A stretch of DNA of 64,000 nt from Ptiloglossa arizonensis. Its lineage: Eukaryota > Arthropoda > Insecta > Hymenoptera > Colletidae. A model generated the notes under the pieces. It saw nothing but the letters and a program-made list of their open reading frames with translations. It was not told the DNA's origin and did no database searches. The translations under genes and the position numbers were made by a program. Positions 38,301 to 51,900 of this stretch are shown in pieces (position 1 is the first letter of the stretch; every line of letters begins with the position of its first letter). The DNA is taken from the NCBI RefSeq assembly GCF_051014685.1, contig NW_027478594.1:744001-808000 (forward strand), in the 5' to 3' direction.

Positions 38301-41300
38301 TTCTCGAGTTCGTCAATCCGTTCGCGAGATATGGGAGTTTGAAGTTAAGGAATGGTTGAGAAACCATCAAAATTTTCGCTGGTCTGATACTCGAAACCAA
38401 TAACCGGAATGGCCTAGGGGAAAAGTACACACACCGTTGTAATCGGGCGAGTTTCTACTTTCAGATGCAACAGGAATTTCTTGAGTTCGTCAATCCGTTC
38501 GCGAGATATGGGACTTTGAAGTTAAGGAATGGTTGAGAAACCATCAAAATTTTCGCAAGTCTGATACTCGAAACCAATAACTGGATTGGCCTAGGGGAAA
38601 AGTACACACACCATTGTAATCGGGCGAGTTTCTACTTTCAGATACAACAGGAATTTCTCGCGTTCGTCAATGCGTTCGCGAGATATGGGAGTTTGAAATT
38701 AAGGAATGGTTGAGAAATCATCAAAATTTTCGGAAGTCTGATACTCGAATCCAAAAACCACTATGGCCTAGGGCAAAAATACACATACCGTTGTAATCGG
38801 GCGAGTTTCTGCTTTCAGATGCAATAGGAAATTCTCGAGTTCGTCAATCCGTTCGCGAGATATGGAAGTGTGAAGTTAAGGAATGGTTAAGAAACCATCA
38901 AAATTTTCGCAAGTCTGATACTCGAAACCAATAAGTGGAATGGCCTAGGGGAAAAGTACACACACCGTTGTAATCGGGCGAGTTTCTGCTTTCAGATGCA
39001 ATAGGAAATTCTCGAGTTCGTCAATCCGTTCGCGAGATATGGGAGTTTGAAGTTAAGGAATGGTTGAGAGACCATCAAAATTTTCGCTGGTCTGATACTC
39101 GAAACCAATAACTGGAATGGCCTAGGGGAAAAGTACACACACCATTGTATTCGGGCGAGTTTCTGCTTTCAGATGCAACAGGAATTTCTCGAGTGCGTCA
39201 ATCCGTTCGCGACATATGGGAGTTTGAAGTTAAGGAATGGTTGAGAAACCATCAAAATTTTCGCAAGTCTTATACTCGAAACCAATAACTACAAAGGCCT
39301 AGGGGGAAAACACACATATCTTTGTAATCGGGCGAGATTCTACTTTCACATGCAACAGGAATTTCTCGAGTTCGTCAATGCGTTCGCGAGATATGGCAGT
39401 TTGAAGTTAAGGAATGGTTGAGAAATCATCAAAATTTTCGCAAGTCTGATACTCGAATCCAATAACTACTATGGCCTAGGGCAAAAATACACATACCGTT
39501 GTAATCTGGCGAGTTTCTGCTTTCAGATGCAATAGGAAATTCTCGAGTTCGTCAATCCGTTCGCGAGATATGGAAGTTTGAAGTTAAGGAATGCATGAGA
39601 AACCATCAAAATTTTCGCAAGTCTGATACACGAAACCAATAACTACAAAGGCCTAGGGGAAAGATACACATACCGTTGAAATCGGGCGACTTTCTACTTT
39701 CACATGCAACAGGAATTTCTCGAGTTCGTCAATCCGTTCGCGAGCTATGGGAGTTTGAAGTTAAGGAATGGTTGAGAAACCATCAAAATTTTCGCTGGTC
39801 TGATACTCGAAACCAATAACTGGAATGGCCTAGGGGAAAAGTACACACACCGTTGTCATCGGGAGAGTTTCTACTTTCAGATACAACAGGAATTTTTCGA
39901 GTTCGTCAATGCGTTCGCGAGATATGGGAGTTTGAAGTTAAGGAATGGTTGAGAAACCATCAAAATTTTCGCAAGTCTGATACACGAAACCAATAACTAC
40001 AATGGCCTAGGGGAAAATACACACACCGTTGTAATCGGGCGAGTTTCTACTTTCACATGCAACAGGAATTTCTCGAGTTCGTCAATGCGTTCGCGAGATA
40101 TGGGAGTTTGAAGTTAAGGAATGGTTGAGAAATCATCCAAATTTTCGCAAGTCTGATATTCGAATCCAATTACTACTATGGCCTCGGGCAAAAATACACA
40201 TACCGATGTAATCGGCCGAGTTTCTCCATTCAGGTGCAATAGGAAATTCTCGAGTTCGTCAATCCGTTCGCGAGATATGGAAGTTTGAAGTTAAGGAATG
40301 CTTGAGAAACCATCAAAATTTTCGCTGGTCTGATACTCGAAACCAACAACTCGAATGGCCTAGGGGAAAAGTACACACACCGTTGTAATCGGGCGACTTT
40401 CTACTTTCACATGCAACAGGAATTTCTCGAGTTCGTCAATCCGTTCGCGGGATATGGGAGTTTGAAGTTAAGGAATGGTTGAGAAACCACCAAAATTTTC
40501 GCAAGTCTGATACTCGAAACCAATAACTACAAAGGCCTAGGGGAAAGATACACATACCGTTGAAATCGGGCGACTTTCTACTTTCACATGCAACAGGAAT
40601 TTCTCGAGTTCGTCAATCCGTTCGCGAGATATGGGAGTTTGAAGTTAAGGAATGCTTGAGAAACCATCAAAATTTTCGCTGGTCTGATACTCGAAACCAA
40701 CAACTCGAATGGCCTAGGGGAAAAGTACACACACCGTTGTAATCGGGCGACTTTCTAATTTCACATGCAACAGGAATTTCTCGAGTTCGTCAATCCGTTC
40801 GCGAGATATGGGAGTTTGAAGTTAAGGAATGGTTGAGAAACCATCAAAATTTTCGCTGGTCTGATACTCGAAACCAATAACCGGAATGGCCTAGGGGAAA
40901 AGTACACACACCGTTGTAATCGGGCGAGTTTCTACTTTCAGATGCAACAGGAATTTCTCGAGTTCGTCAATCCGTTCGCGAGATATGGGACTTTGAAGTT
41001 AAGGAATGGTTGAGAAACCATCAAAATTTTCGCAAGTCTGATACTCGAAACCAATAACTGGATTGGCCTAGGGGAAAAGTACACACACCATTGTAATCGG
41101 GCGAGTTTCTACTTTCAGATACAACAGGAATTTCTCGAGTTCGTCAATGCGTTCGCGAGATATGGGAGTTTGAAATTAAGGAATGGTTGAGAAATCATCA
41201 AAATTTTCGGAAGTCTGATACTCGAATCCAAAAACTACTATGGCCTAGGGCAAAAATACACATACCGTTGTAATCGGGCGAGTTTCTGCTTTCAGATGCA

Positions 41301-43140
41301 ATAGGAAATTCTCGAGTTCGTCAATCCGTTCGCGAGATATGGAAGTGTGAAGTTAAGGAATGGTTAAGAAACCATCAAAATTTTCGCAAGTCTGATACTC
41401 GAAACCAATAAGTGGAATGGCCTAGGGGAAAAGTACACACACCGTTGTAATCGGGCGAGTTTCTGCTTTCAGATGCAATAGGAAATTCTCGAGTTCGTCA
41501 ATCCGTTCGCGAGATATGGGAGTTTGAAGTTAAGGAATGGTTGAGAGACCATCAAAATTTTCGCTGGTCTGATACTCGAAACCAATAACTGGAATGGCCT
41601 AGGGGAAAAGTACACACACCATTGTATTCGGGCGAGTTTCTGCTTTCAGATGCAACAGGAATTTCTCGAGTGCGTCAATCCGTTCGCGACATATGGGAGT
41701 TTGAAGTTAAGGAATGGTTGAGAAACCATCAAAATTTTCGCAAGTCTTATACTCGAAACCAATAACTACAAAGGCCTAGGGGGAAAACACACATATCTTT
41801 GTAATCGGGCGAGATTCTACTTTCACATGCAACAGGAATTTCTCGAGTTCGTCAATGCGTTCGCGAGATATGGCAGTTTGAAGTTAAGGAATGGTTGAGA
41901 AATCATCAAAATTTTCGCAAGTCTGATACTCGAATCCAATAACTACTATGGCCTAGGGCAAAAATACACATACCGTTGTAATCGGGCGAGTTTCTGCTTT
42001 CAGATGCAATAGGAAATTCTCGAGTTCGTCAATCCGTTCGCGAGATATGGAAGTTTGAAGTTAAGGAATGCATGAGAAACCATCAAAATTTTCGCAAGTC
42101 TGATACACGAAACCAATAACTACAAAGGCCTAGGGGAAAGATACACATACCGTTGAAATCGGGCGACTTTCTACTTTCACATGCAACAGGAATTTCTCGA
42201 GTTCTTCAATCCGTTCGCGAGCTATGGGAGTTTGAAGTTAAGGAATGGTTGAGAAACCATCAAAATTTTCGCTGGTCTGATACTCGAAACCAATAACTGG
42301 AATGGCCTAGGGGAAAAGTACACACACCGTTGTCATCGGGAGAGTTTCTACTTTCAGATACAACAGGAATTTTTCGAGTTCGTCAATGCGTTCGCGAGAT
42401 ATGGGAGTTTGAAGTTAAGGAATGGTTGAGAAACCATCAAAATTTTCGCAAGTCTGATACACGAAACCAATAACTACAATGGCCTAGGGGAAAATACACA
42501 CACCGTTGTAATCGGGCGAGTTTCTACTTTCACATGCAACAGGAATTTCTCGAGTTCGTCAATGCGTTCGCGAGATATGGGAGTTTGAAGTTAAGGAATG
42601 GTTGAGAAATCATCCAAATTTTCGCAAGTCTGATATTCGAATCCAATAACTACTATGGCCTCGGGCAAAAATACACATACCGATGTAATCGGCCGAGTTT
42701 CTCCATTCAGGTGCAATAGGAAATTCTCGAGTTCGTCAATCCGTTCGCGAGATATGGAAGTTTGAAGTTAAGGAATGCTTGAGAAACCATCAAAATTTTC
42801 GCTGGTCTGATACTCGAAACCAACAACTCGAATGGCCTAGGGGAAAAGTACACACACCGTTGTAATCGGGCGAGTTTCTACTTTCACATGCAACAGGAAT
42901 TTCTCGAGTTCGTCAATGCGTTCGCGAGATATGAGAGTTTGAAGTTAAGGAATGGTTGAGAAATCATCCAAATTTTCGCAAGTCTGATATTCGAATCCAA
43001 TAACTACTATGGCCCCGGGCAAAAATACACATACCGATGTAATCGGCCGAGTTTCTCCATTCAGGTGCAATAGGAAATTCTCGAGTTCGTCAATCCGTTC
43101 GCGAGATATGGAAGTTTGAAGTTAAGGAATGCATGAGAAA
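35341..43140 (+). repeat. HOR block F: 14-mer family (about 2,478 bp)
   Basis: The GGATTGGCC variant recurs at about 36,104, 38,583 and 41,061 (spacings 2,479 and 2,478). The TAGGGGAAAGATACAC variant recurs at 35,581, 38,060, 39,654, 40,538 and 42,131. The tract of about 38,541-40,390 is repeated at about 41,018-42,868 with matching rare variants (GTCATCGGGAGAG, GGCCTCGGGC, CGAGCTATGGG, GGGGAAAATACACACACC). An older copy of about 35,460-36,130 lies at about 37,940-38,610. Some segments are spliced in a different order (39,065 matches 36,235), so this is a mosaic rather than a clean array. Edges are approximate. Confidence 0.75.
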
Positions 43141-46100
43141 CCATCAAAATTTTCGCTGGTCTGATACTCGAAACCAACAACTACTATGGCCTAGGGTAAA
43201 AATACACATACCGTTGTAATCGGGCGAGTTTCTGCATTCAGATGCAATAGGAAATTCTCGAGTTCGTCAATCCGTTCGCGAGATATGGAATTTTGAAGTT
43301 AAGGAAAGCTTGAGAAACCATCAAAATTTTCGCTGGTCTGATACTCGAAACCAAAAACTGGAATGGCCTAGGGGAAAAGTACACACACTGTTGTAATCGG
43401 GCGAGTTTCTGCTGTCAGATGCAATAGGAAATTCTCGAGTTCGTCAATCCGTTCGCGAGATATGGCAGTTTGAAGTTAAGGAATGGTTGAGAAATCATCA
43501 AAATTTTCGCAAGTCTGATACTCGAATCCAATAACTACTATGGCCTAGGGCAAAAATACACATACCGTTGTAATCGGGCGAGTTTCTGCTTGCAGATGCA
43601 ATAGGAAATTCTCGAGTTCGTCAATCCGTTCGCGAGATATGGAAGTTTGAAGTTAAGGAATGCATGAGAAACCATCAAAATTTTCGCTGGTCTGATACTC
43701 GAAACCAACAACTACTATGGCCTAGGGTAAAAATACACATACCGTTGTAATCGGGCGAGTTTCTGCATTCAGATGCAATAGGAAATTCTCGAGTTCGTCA
43801 ATCCGTTCGCGAGATATGGAAGTTTGAAGTTAAGGAATGCTTGAGAAACCATCAAAATTTTCGCTGGTCTGATACTCGAAACCAAAAACTGGAATGGCCT
43901 AGGGGAAAAGTACACACACTGTTGTAATCGGGCGAGTTTCTGCTGTCAGATGCAATAGGAAATTCTCGAGTTCGTCAATCCGTTCGCGAGATATGGCAGT
44001 TTGAAGTTAAGGAATGGTTGAGAAATCATCAAAATTTTCGCAAGTCTGATACTCGAATCCAATAACTACTATGGCCTAGGGCAAAAATACACATACCGTT
44101 GTAATCGGGCGAGTTTCTGCTTGCAGATGCAATAGGAAATTCTCGAGTTCGTCAATCCGTTCGCGAGATATGGAAGTTTGAAGTTAAGGAATGCATGAGA
44201 AACCATCAAAATTTTCGCAAGTCTGATACTCGAAACCAATAATTACAATGGCCTAGGAGAAAAATACACATACCGTTGTAATCGGGCGAGTTTCTGCTTT
44301 CAGATGGAATAGGAAATTCTCGAGTTCGTCAATCCGTTCGCGAGATATGGAAGTGTGAAGTTAAGGAATGGTTGAGAAACCATCAAAATTTTCGCAAGTC
44401 TGATACTCGAAACCAATAACTGGAATGGCCTAGGGGAAAAGTACACATACCACTGTAATCGGGCGAGTTTTAACTTTCAGATGCAACAGGAATTTCTCGA
44501 GTTCGTCAATCCGTTCGCGAGAAATGGGAGTTTGAAGTTAAGGAATGGTTGAGAAACCATCAAAATTTTCGCAAGTCTGATACACGAAACCAATAACCAC
44601 AATGGCCTAGAGGAAAAATACACATACCGTTGTAATCGGGCGAGTTTCTACTTTCAGATGCAACATGAATTTCTCGAGTTCGTCAATCCGTTCGCGAGAT
44701 ATGGGAGTTTGAAGTTATGGAATGCTTGAGAAACCATCAAAATTTTCGCAAGTCGGATACTCGAAACCAATAACTACTATGGCCTAGGGCAAAAATGCAC
44801 ATACCGTTGAAATCGGGCAAGTTTCTGCTTTCAGATGCAACAGGAATTTCTCGAGTTCGTCAATCCGTTCGCGAGATATGGGAGATTGAAGTTAAGGAAT
44901 GCTTGAGAAACCATCAAAATTATCGCAAGTCTGATACTCGAAACCAGTAACTACAAAGGCCTAGGGGAAAAATACACATACCGTTGCAATCGGGCGAGTA
45001 TCTGCTTTCAGGTGCAATAGGAAATTCTCGAGTTCGTCAATCCGATCGCGAGATATGGAAGTTTGAAGTTAAGGAATGCTTGAGAAACCATCAAAATTTT
45101 CGCTGGTCTGATACTCGAAACCAACAACTGGAATGGCCTAGGGGAAAAGTACACACACCGTTGTAATCGGGCGAGTTTCTCCTTTCAGATGCAATAGGAA
45201 ATTCTCGAGTTCGTCAATCCGTTCGCGAGATATGGGAGTTTGAAGTTAAGGAATGGTTGAGAAACAATCACAATTTTCGCAAGTCTGATACTCGAAACCA
45301 ATAACTACAATGGCCTAGGGCAAAAATGCACATACCGTTGAAATCGGGCGAGATTCTACTTTCACATGCAACAGGAATTTCTCGAGTTCGTCAATCCGAT
45401 CGCGAGAAATGGTAGTTTGAAGTTAAGGAATGGTTGAGAGACCATGAAAATTTTCGCAAGTCTGATACTCGAAACCAATAAGTGGAATGGCCTAGGGGAA
45501 AAGTACACACACCGTTGTAATCGGGCGAGTTTCTGCTTTCAGATGCAATAGGAAATTCTCGAGTTCGTCAATCCGTTCCGAGATATGGGGGTTTGAAGTT
45601 AATGAATGGTTGAGAGACCATCAAGATTTTCGCTGGTCTGATACTCGAAACCAATAACTGGAATGGCCTAGGGGAAAAGTACACACACCATTGTATTCGG
45701 GCGAGTTTCTGCTTTCAGATGCAACAGGAATTTCTCGAGTGCGTCAATCCGTTCGCGACATATGGTAGTTTGAAGTTAAGGAATGGTTGAGAAACCATCA
45801 AAATTTTCGCAAGTCTGAAACTCGAAACCAATAACTACAAAGGCCTAGGGGGAAAACACACATATCTTTGTAATCGGGCGAGATTCTACTTTCACATGCA
45901 ACAGGAATTTCTCGAGTGCATCAATGCGTTCGCGAGATATGGCAGTTTGAAGTTAAGGAATGGTTGAGAAATCATCAAAATTTTCGCAAGTCTGATACTC
46001 GAATCCAATAACTACTATGGCCTAGGGCAAAAACACATATACCGTTGTAATCGGGCGAGTTTCTGCTTGCAGGTGCAATAGGAAATTCTCGAGTTCGTCA

Positions 46101-46940
46101 ATCCGTTCGCGAGATATGGAAGTTTGAAGTTAAGGAATGCATGAGAAACCATCAAAATTTTCGCAAGTCTGATACTCGAAACCAATAACTACAAAGGCCT
46201 AGGGGAAAGATACACATACCGTTGAAATCGGGCGACTTTCTACTTTCAGATGCAACAGGAATTTCTCGAGTTCGTCAATCCATTCGCGAGATATGGGACT
46301 TTGAAGTTAAGGAATGGTTGAGAAACCATCAAAATTTTCGCAAGTCTGATACTCGAAACCAATAACTGGATTGGCCTAGGGGAAAAGTACACACACCACT
46401 GTAATCGGGCGAGTTTCTACTTTCATATACAACAGGAATTTCTCGAGTTCGTCAATGCGTTCGCGAGATATGGGAGTTTGAAATTAAGGAATGGTTGAGA
46501 AATCATCAAAATTTTCGCAAGTCTGATACTCGAATCCAATAACTACTATGGCCTAGGGCAAAAATACACATACCGTTGTAATCGGGCGAGTTTCTGCTTT
46601 CAGATGCAATAGGAAATTCTCGAGTTCGTCAATCCGTTCGCGAGATATGGAAGTGTGAAGTTAAGGAATGGTTGAGAAACCATCAAAATTTTCGCAAGTC
46701 TTATACTCGAAACCAATAACTACAAAGGCCTAGGGGGAAAACACACATATCTTTGTAATCGGGCGAGATTCTACTTTCACATGCAACAGGAATTTCTCGA
46801 GTTCGTCAATGCGTTCGCGAGATATGGCAGTTTGAAGTTAAGGAATGGTTGAGAAATCATCAAAATTTTCGCAAGTCTGATACTCGAATCCAATAACTAC
46901 TATGGCCTAGGGCAAAAATACACATACCTTTGTAATCGGG
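43141..46940 (+). repeat. Mixed satellite zone opening with a 3-mer duplication
   Basis: The segment from about 43,150 to 43,680 is repeated immediately to about 44,210. CTAGGGTAAAAATAC occurs at 43,191 and 43,722, exactly 531 bp apart, and both units share TTTCTGCATTCAG, ACACACTGTTG and TGCTGTCAG variants. From about 44,700 to 45,240 the monomers resemble block D (GAGATTGAAG, CCAGTAACTACAAAGG, TTTCAGGTGC). From about 45,340 to 46,930 they resemble block F (GTGCGTCAATCCG, AGGGGGAAAACACAC, GGATTGGCC near 46,368). It therefore combines material from both families. Confidence 0.65.
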
Positions 46941-48966
46941 CGAGTTTCTGCTTTCAGATGCAACAGGAAATTCTCGAGTTCGTCAATCCGTTCGCGTGAT
47001 TTGGAAGTTTGAAATTAAGGAATGATTGAGAAACCATCGAAATTCTCGCAAGTCTGATTCTCGAAACCAATAACTGGAAGGGCCTAGGTGAAAAGTACAC
47101 ACACCATTGTAATCTGGCGGGTTTCTACTTTCAGATGCAATAGGAACTTCTCGAGTTCGTCATTCCGTTCGCGAGATATGGGGGTTTGAAATTAAGGAAT
47201 GTTTGAGAAACCATCAAAATTTTCACTGGTCTGATACTCGAAACCAATAACTGGAATGGCCTAGGACAAAAGTACACACACCACTGTAATCGGGCGGGTT
47301 TCCACTTTCAGATACAACAGGAATTTCTCGAGTTCGTCAATGCGTTCGCGAGATATGGGAGTTTGAAGTTAAGGAATGCTTGAGAAACCATCAAAATTTT
47401 CTCAAGTCTGATACTCGAATCCAATAACTATTATGGCCTAGGGCAAAAATACACATACCGTTGTAATCGGGCGAGTTTCTGCTTTCAGATGCAATAGGAA
47501 ATTCTCGAGTTCGTCAATCCGTTCGCGAGATATGGAAGTTTGAATTTAAGGAATGATTGAGAAACCATCAAAATTTTCGCAAGTCTGATACTCGAAACCA
47601 ATAACTGGAAGGGCCTAGGTGAAAAGTACACACACCATTGTAATCTGGCGGGTTTCTACTTTCAGATGCAATAGGAACTTCTCGAGTTCGTCATTCCGCT
47701 CGCGAGATATGGGAGTTTGAAATTAAGGAATGTTTGAGAAACCATCAAAATTTTCACTGGTCTGATACTCGAAACCAATAACTGGAATGGCCTAGGAGAA
47801 AAGTACACACCACTGTAATCGGGCGGGTTTCCACTTTCAGATACAACAGGAATTTCTCGAGTTCGTCAATGCGTTCGCGAGATATGGGAGTTTGAAGTTG
47901 AGGAATGGCTGAGAAATCATCAAAATTTTCGCAAGTCTGATACTCGAATCCAATAACTATTATGGCCTATGGCAAAAATACACATACCGTTGTAATCGGG
48001 CGAGTTTCTGCTTTTAGATGCAAGAGGAAATTCTCGAGTTCGTCAATCCGTTCGCGAGATATGGAAGTTTGAAGTTAAGGAATGATTGAGAAACCATCAA
48101 AATTTTCGCAAGTCTGATACTCGAATCCAATAACTACTATGGCCTACGGGAAAAGTACACACACCATTGTAATCTAGCGGGTTTCTACTTTCAGATGGAA
48201 TAGGAATTTCTCGAGTTCGTCATTCCGTTCGCGAGATATGGGAGTTTGAAGTTAAGGAATGGTTGAGAAACCATCAAAATTTTCGCTGGTCTAATACTCG
48301 AAACCATTAACTGGAATGGCCTAGGGGAAAAGTACACATACCATTGTAATCGGGCGAGTTTCTACTATCAGATGCAACAGGAACTTCTCGAGTTCGTCAA
48401 TCCGTTCACGAGAAACGGTAGTTTGAAGTTAAGGAATGGTTGAGAAACCATCAAAATTTTCGCAAGTCTGATACTCGAAACCAATAACTACAATGGCCTA
48501 GGGGAAAAATACAAACACCATTGTAATCGGGCGGGTTTCTACTTTCAGATACCACAGGAATTTCTCGAGTTCGTCAATGCGTTCGCGAGGTATGGGAGTT
48601 TGAAGTTAAGGAATGGTTGAGAAATCATCAAAATTTTCGCAAGTCTGATACTCGAATCCAATAACTAATACGGCCTAGGGCAAAAATACACATATCGTTG
48701 TAATCGGGCGAGTTTCTGCTTTCAGATGCAACAGGAATTTCTCGAGTTCGTCAATCCGTTCGCGAGATATGGAGGTTTGAAGTTAAGGAATGATTGAGAA
48801 ACCATCAAAATTTTCGCAAGTCTGATACTGGAAACCAATAACTGGAATGGCCTAGGGGAAAAGTACACACACCATTGTAATCTGGCGAGTTTCTACTTTC
48901 AGATGCAGTAGGAATCTCTCGAGTTCGTCATTCCGTTCGCGAGATATGGGAGTTTGAAGTTAAGGA

Positions 48967-51900
48967 ATGGTTGAGAAACCATCAAAATTTTCCTTGTGTC
49001 TGATACTCGAAACCAATAACTGGAAGGGCCTAGGTGAAAAGTACACACACCACTGTAATCGGGCGGGTTTCCACTTTCAGATACAACAGGAATTTCTCGA
49101 GTTCGTCAATCCGTTCGCGAGATATGGAAGTTTGAAGTTAAGGAATGATTGAGAAACCATCGAAATTTTCGCAACTCTGGTTCTGGAAACCAATAACTAC
49201 AAAGGCCTAGCGGAAAAATACACATACCGTTGTAATCGGGCGAGTGTCTACTTTCACATGCAACGGGAATTTCTCGAGTTCGTCTATCCGTTCGCGAGAT
49301 ATGGGAGTTTGAAGTTAAGGAATGCTTGAGAAACCATCAAAATTTTCGCAAGTCTCATACTCGAAACCACTAACTACTATGGCCTAGGGCAAAAATGCAT
49401 ATACCGTTGTAACCGGGAGAGTTTCTGCTTTCAGATGCAATAGGAAATCCTCGAGTTCGTCAATCCGTTCGCGAGATATGTAAGTGTGAAGTTAAGGAAT
49501 AGTTGAGAAACCATCAAAATTTTCGCAAGTCTGATTCTCGAAACCAATAACTACAAAGGCCTAGCGGAAAAATACACATACCGTTGTAATAGGGCGAGTT
49601 TCTACATTCACATGCAACAGGAAATTCTCGAGTTCGTCAATCCGTTCGCGAGATATGGAAGTTTGATGTTGAGGAATGATTGAGAAACCATCAAAATTTT
49701 CGCAAGTCTGATACTCGAAACCAATAACTGGAGTGGCATTGGGGAAAAGTACACACACCATTGTAATCTGGCGGGTTTCTACTTTCAGATGCAATAGGAA
49801 TTTCTCGAGTTCGTCAATCCGTTCGCGAGACATGTAGGTGTGAAGTTATGGAATGCTTGAGAAACCATCAAAATTTTCGCAAGTCTCATACTCGAAACCA
49901 ATAACTACTATGGCCTAGGGCAAAAATGCATATACCGTTGTAACCGGGCGAGTTTCTGCTTTCAGATGCAATAGGAATTTCTCGAGTTCGTCAATCCGTT
50001 CGCGAGATATGGGAGTTTGAAATTAAGGAACGGTTGGGAAACCATCAAAATTTTCGCAAGTCTGATACTCGAAACCAATAACTACTATGGCCTAGGGCAA
50101 AAATGCATATACCGTTGTAACCGGGCGAGTTTCTGCTTTCAGATGCAATAGGAATTTCTCGAGTTCGTCAATCCGTTCGCGAGATATGGGAGTTTGAAGT
50201 TAAGGTATGGTTGAGAAACCATGAAAATTTTCGCCGGTCGAATACTAGAAACCAATAACTGGAATGGCCTAGGGGAAAAGTACAAACACCATTGTAATCG
50301 GGCGGGTTTCTGCTTTCAGATGCAATAGGAAATTCTCGAGTTCGTCAATCCGTTCGCGAGATATGTAAGTGTGAAGTTATGGAATGCTTGAGAAACCATC
50401 AAAATTTTCGCAAGTCTCATACTCGAAACCAATAACTACTATGGCCTAGGGCAAAAATGCATATACCGTTGTAACCGGGCGAGTTTCTGCTTTCAGATGC
50501 AATAGGAATTTCTCGAGTTCGTCAATCCTTTCGCGAGATATGGGAGTTTGAAGTTAAGGAATGATTGAGAAACCATCAAAATTTTCGCAAGTCTGATACT
50601 CGAAACCAATAACTGGAGTGGCCTTGGGGAAAAGTACACACACCATTGAAATCTGGCGGGTTTCTACTTTCAGATGCAATAGGAATTTCTCGAGTTCGTC
50701 AATGCGTTCGCGAGGTATGGGAGTTTGAAGTTAAGGAATGGCTGAGAAATCATCAAAATTTTCGCAAGTCTGATACTCGAATCCAATAACTACTATGGCC
50801 TAGGGCAAAAATACACATACCGTTGTAATCGGGCGAGTTTCTGCTTTCAGATGCAACAGGAATTTCTCGAGTTCGTCAATCCGTTCGCGAGATATGGAAG
50901 TTTGAAGTTAAGGAATAATTGAGAAACCATCAAAATTTTCGCAAGTCTGATACTGGAAACGAATAACTGGAATGGCCTAGGGGAAAAGTACACACACCAT
51001 TGTAATCTAGCGGGTTTCTACTTTCAGATGCAATAGGAATTTCTCGAGTTCGTCATTCCGTTCGCGAGACATGGGAGTTTGAAGTTAAGGAATGGTTGAG
51101 AAACCATCAAAATTTTCGCTGGTCTAATACTCGAAACCAATAACTGGAATGGCCTAGGGGAAAAGTACACATACCATTGTAATCGGGCGAGTTTCTACTA
51201 TCAGATGCAACAGGAATTTCTCGAGTTCGTCAATCCGTTCACGAGAAATGGTAGTTTGAAGTTAAGGAATGGTTGAGAAGCCATCAAAATTTTCGCAAGT
51301 CTGATACTCGAAACCAATAACTACAATGGCCTTGGGGAAAAGTACACACACCATTGTAATCTGGCGGGTTTCTACTTTCAGATGCAATAGGAATTTCTCG
51401 AGTTCGTCAATGCGTTCGCGAGGTATGGGAGTTTGAAGTTAAGGAATGGCTGAGAAATCATCAAAATTTTCGCAAGTCTGATACTCGAATCCAATAACTA
51501 CTATGGCCTAGGGCAAAAATACACATACCGTTGTAATCGGGCGAGTTTCTGCTTTCAGATGCAACAGGAATTTCTCGAGTTCGTCAATCCGTTCGCGAGA
51601 TATGGAAGTTTGAAGTTAAGGAATAATTGAGAAACCATCAAAATTTTCGCAAGTCTGATACTGGAAACCAATAACTGGAATGGCCTAGGGGAAAAGTACA
51701 CACACCATTGTAATCTAGCGGGTTTCTACTTTCAGATGCAATAGGAATTTCTCGAGTTCGTCATTCCGTTCGCGAGACATGGGAGTTTGAAGTTAAGGAA
51801 TGGTTGAGAAACCATAAAAATTTTCGCTGGTCTAATACTCGAAACCAATAACTGGAATGGCCTAGGGGAAAAGTACACATACCATTGTAATCGGGCGGGT

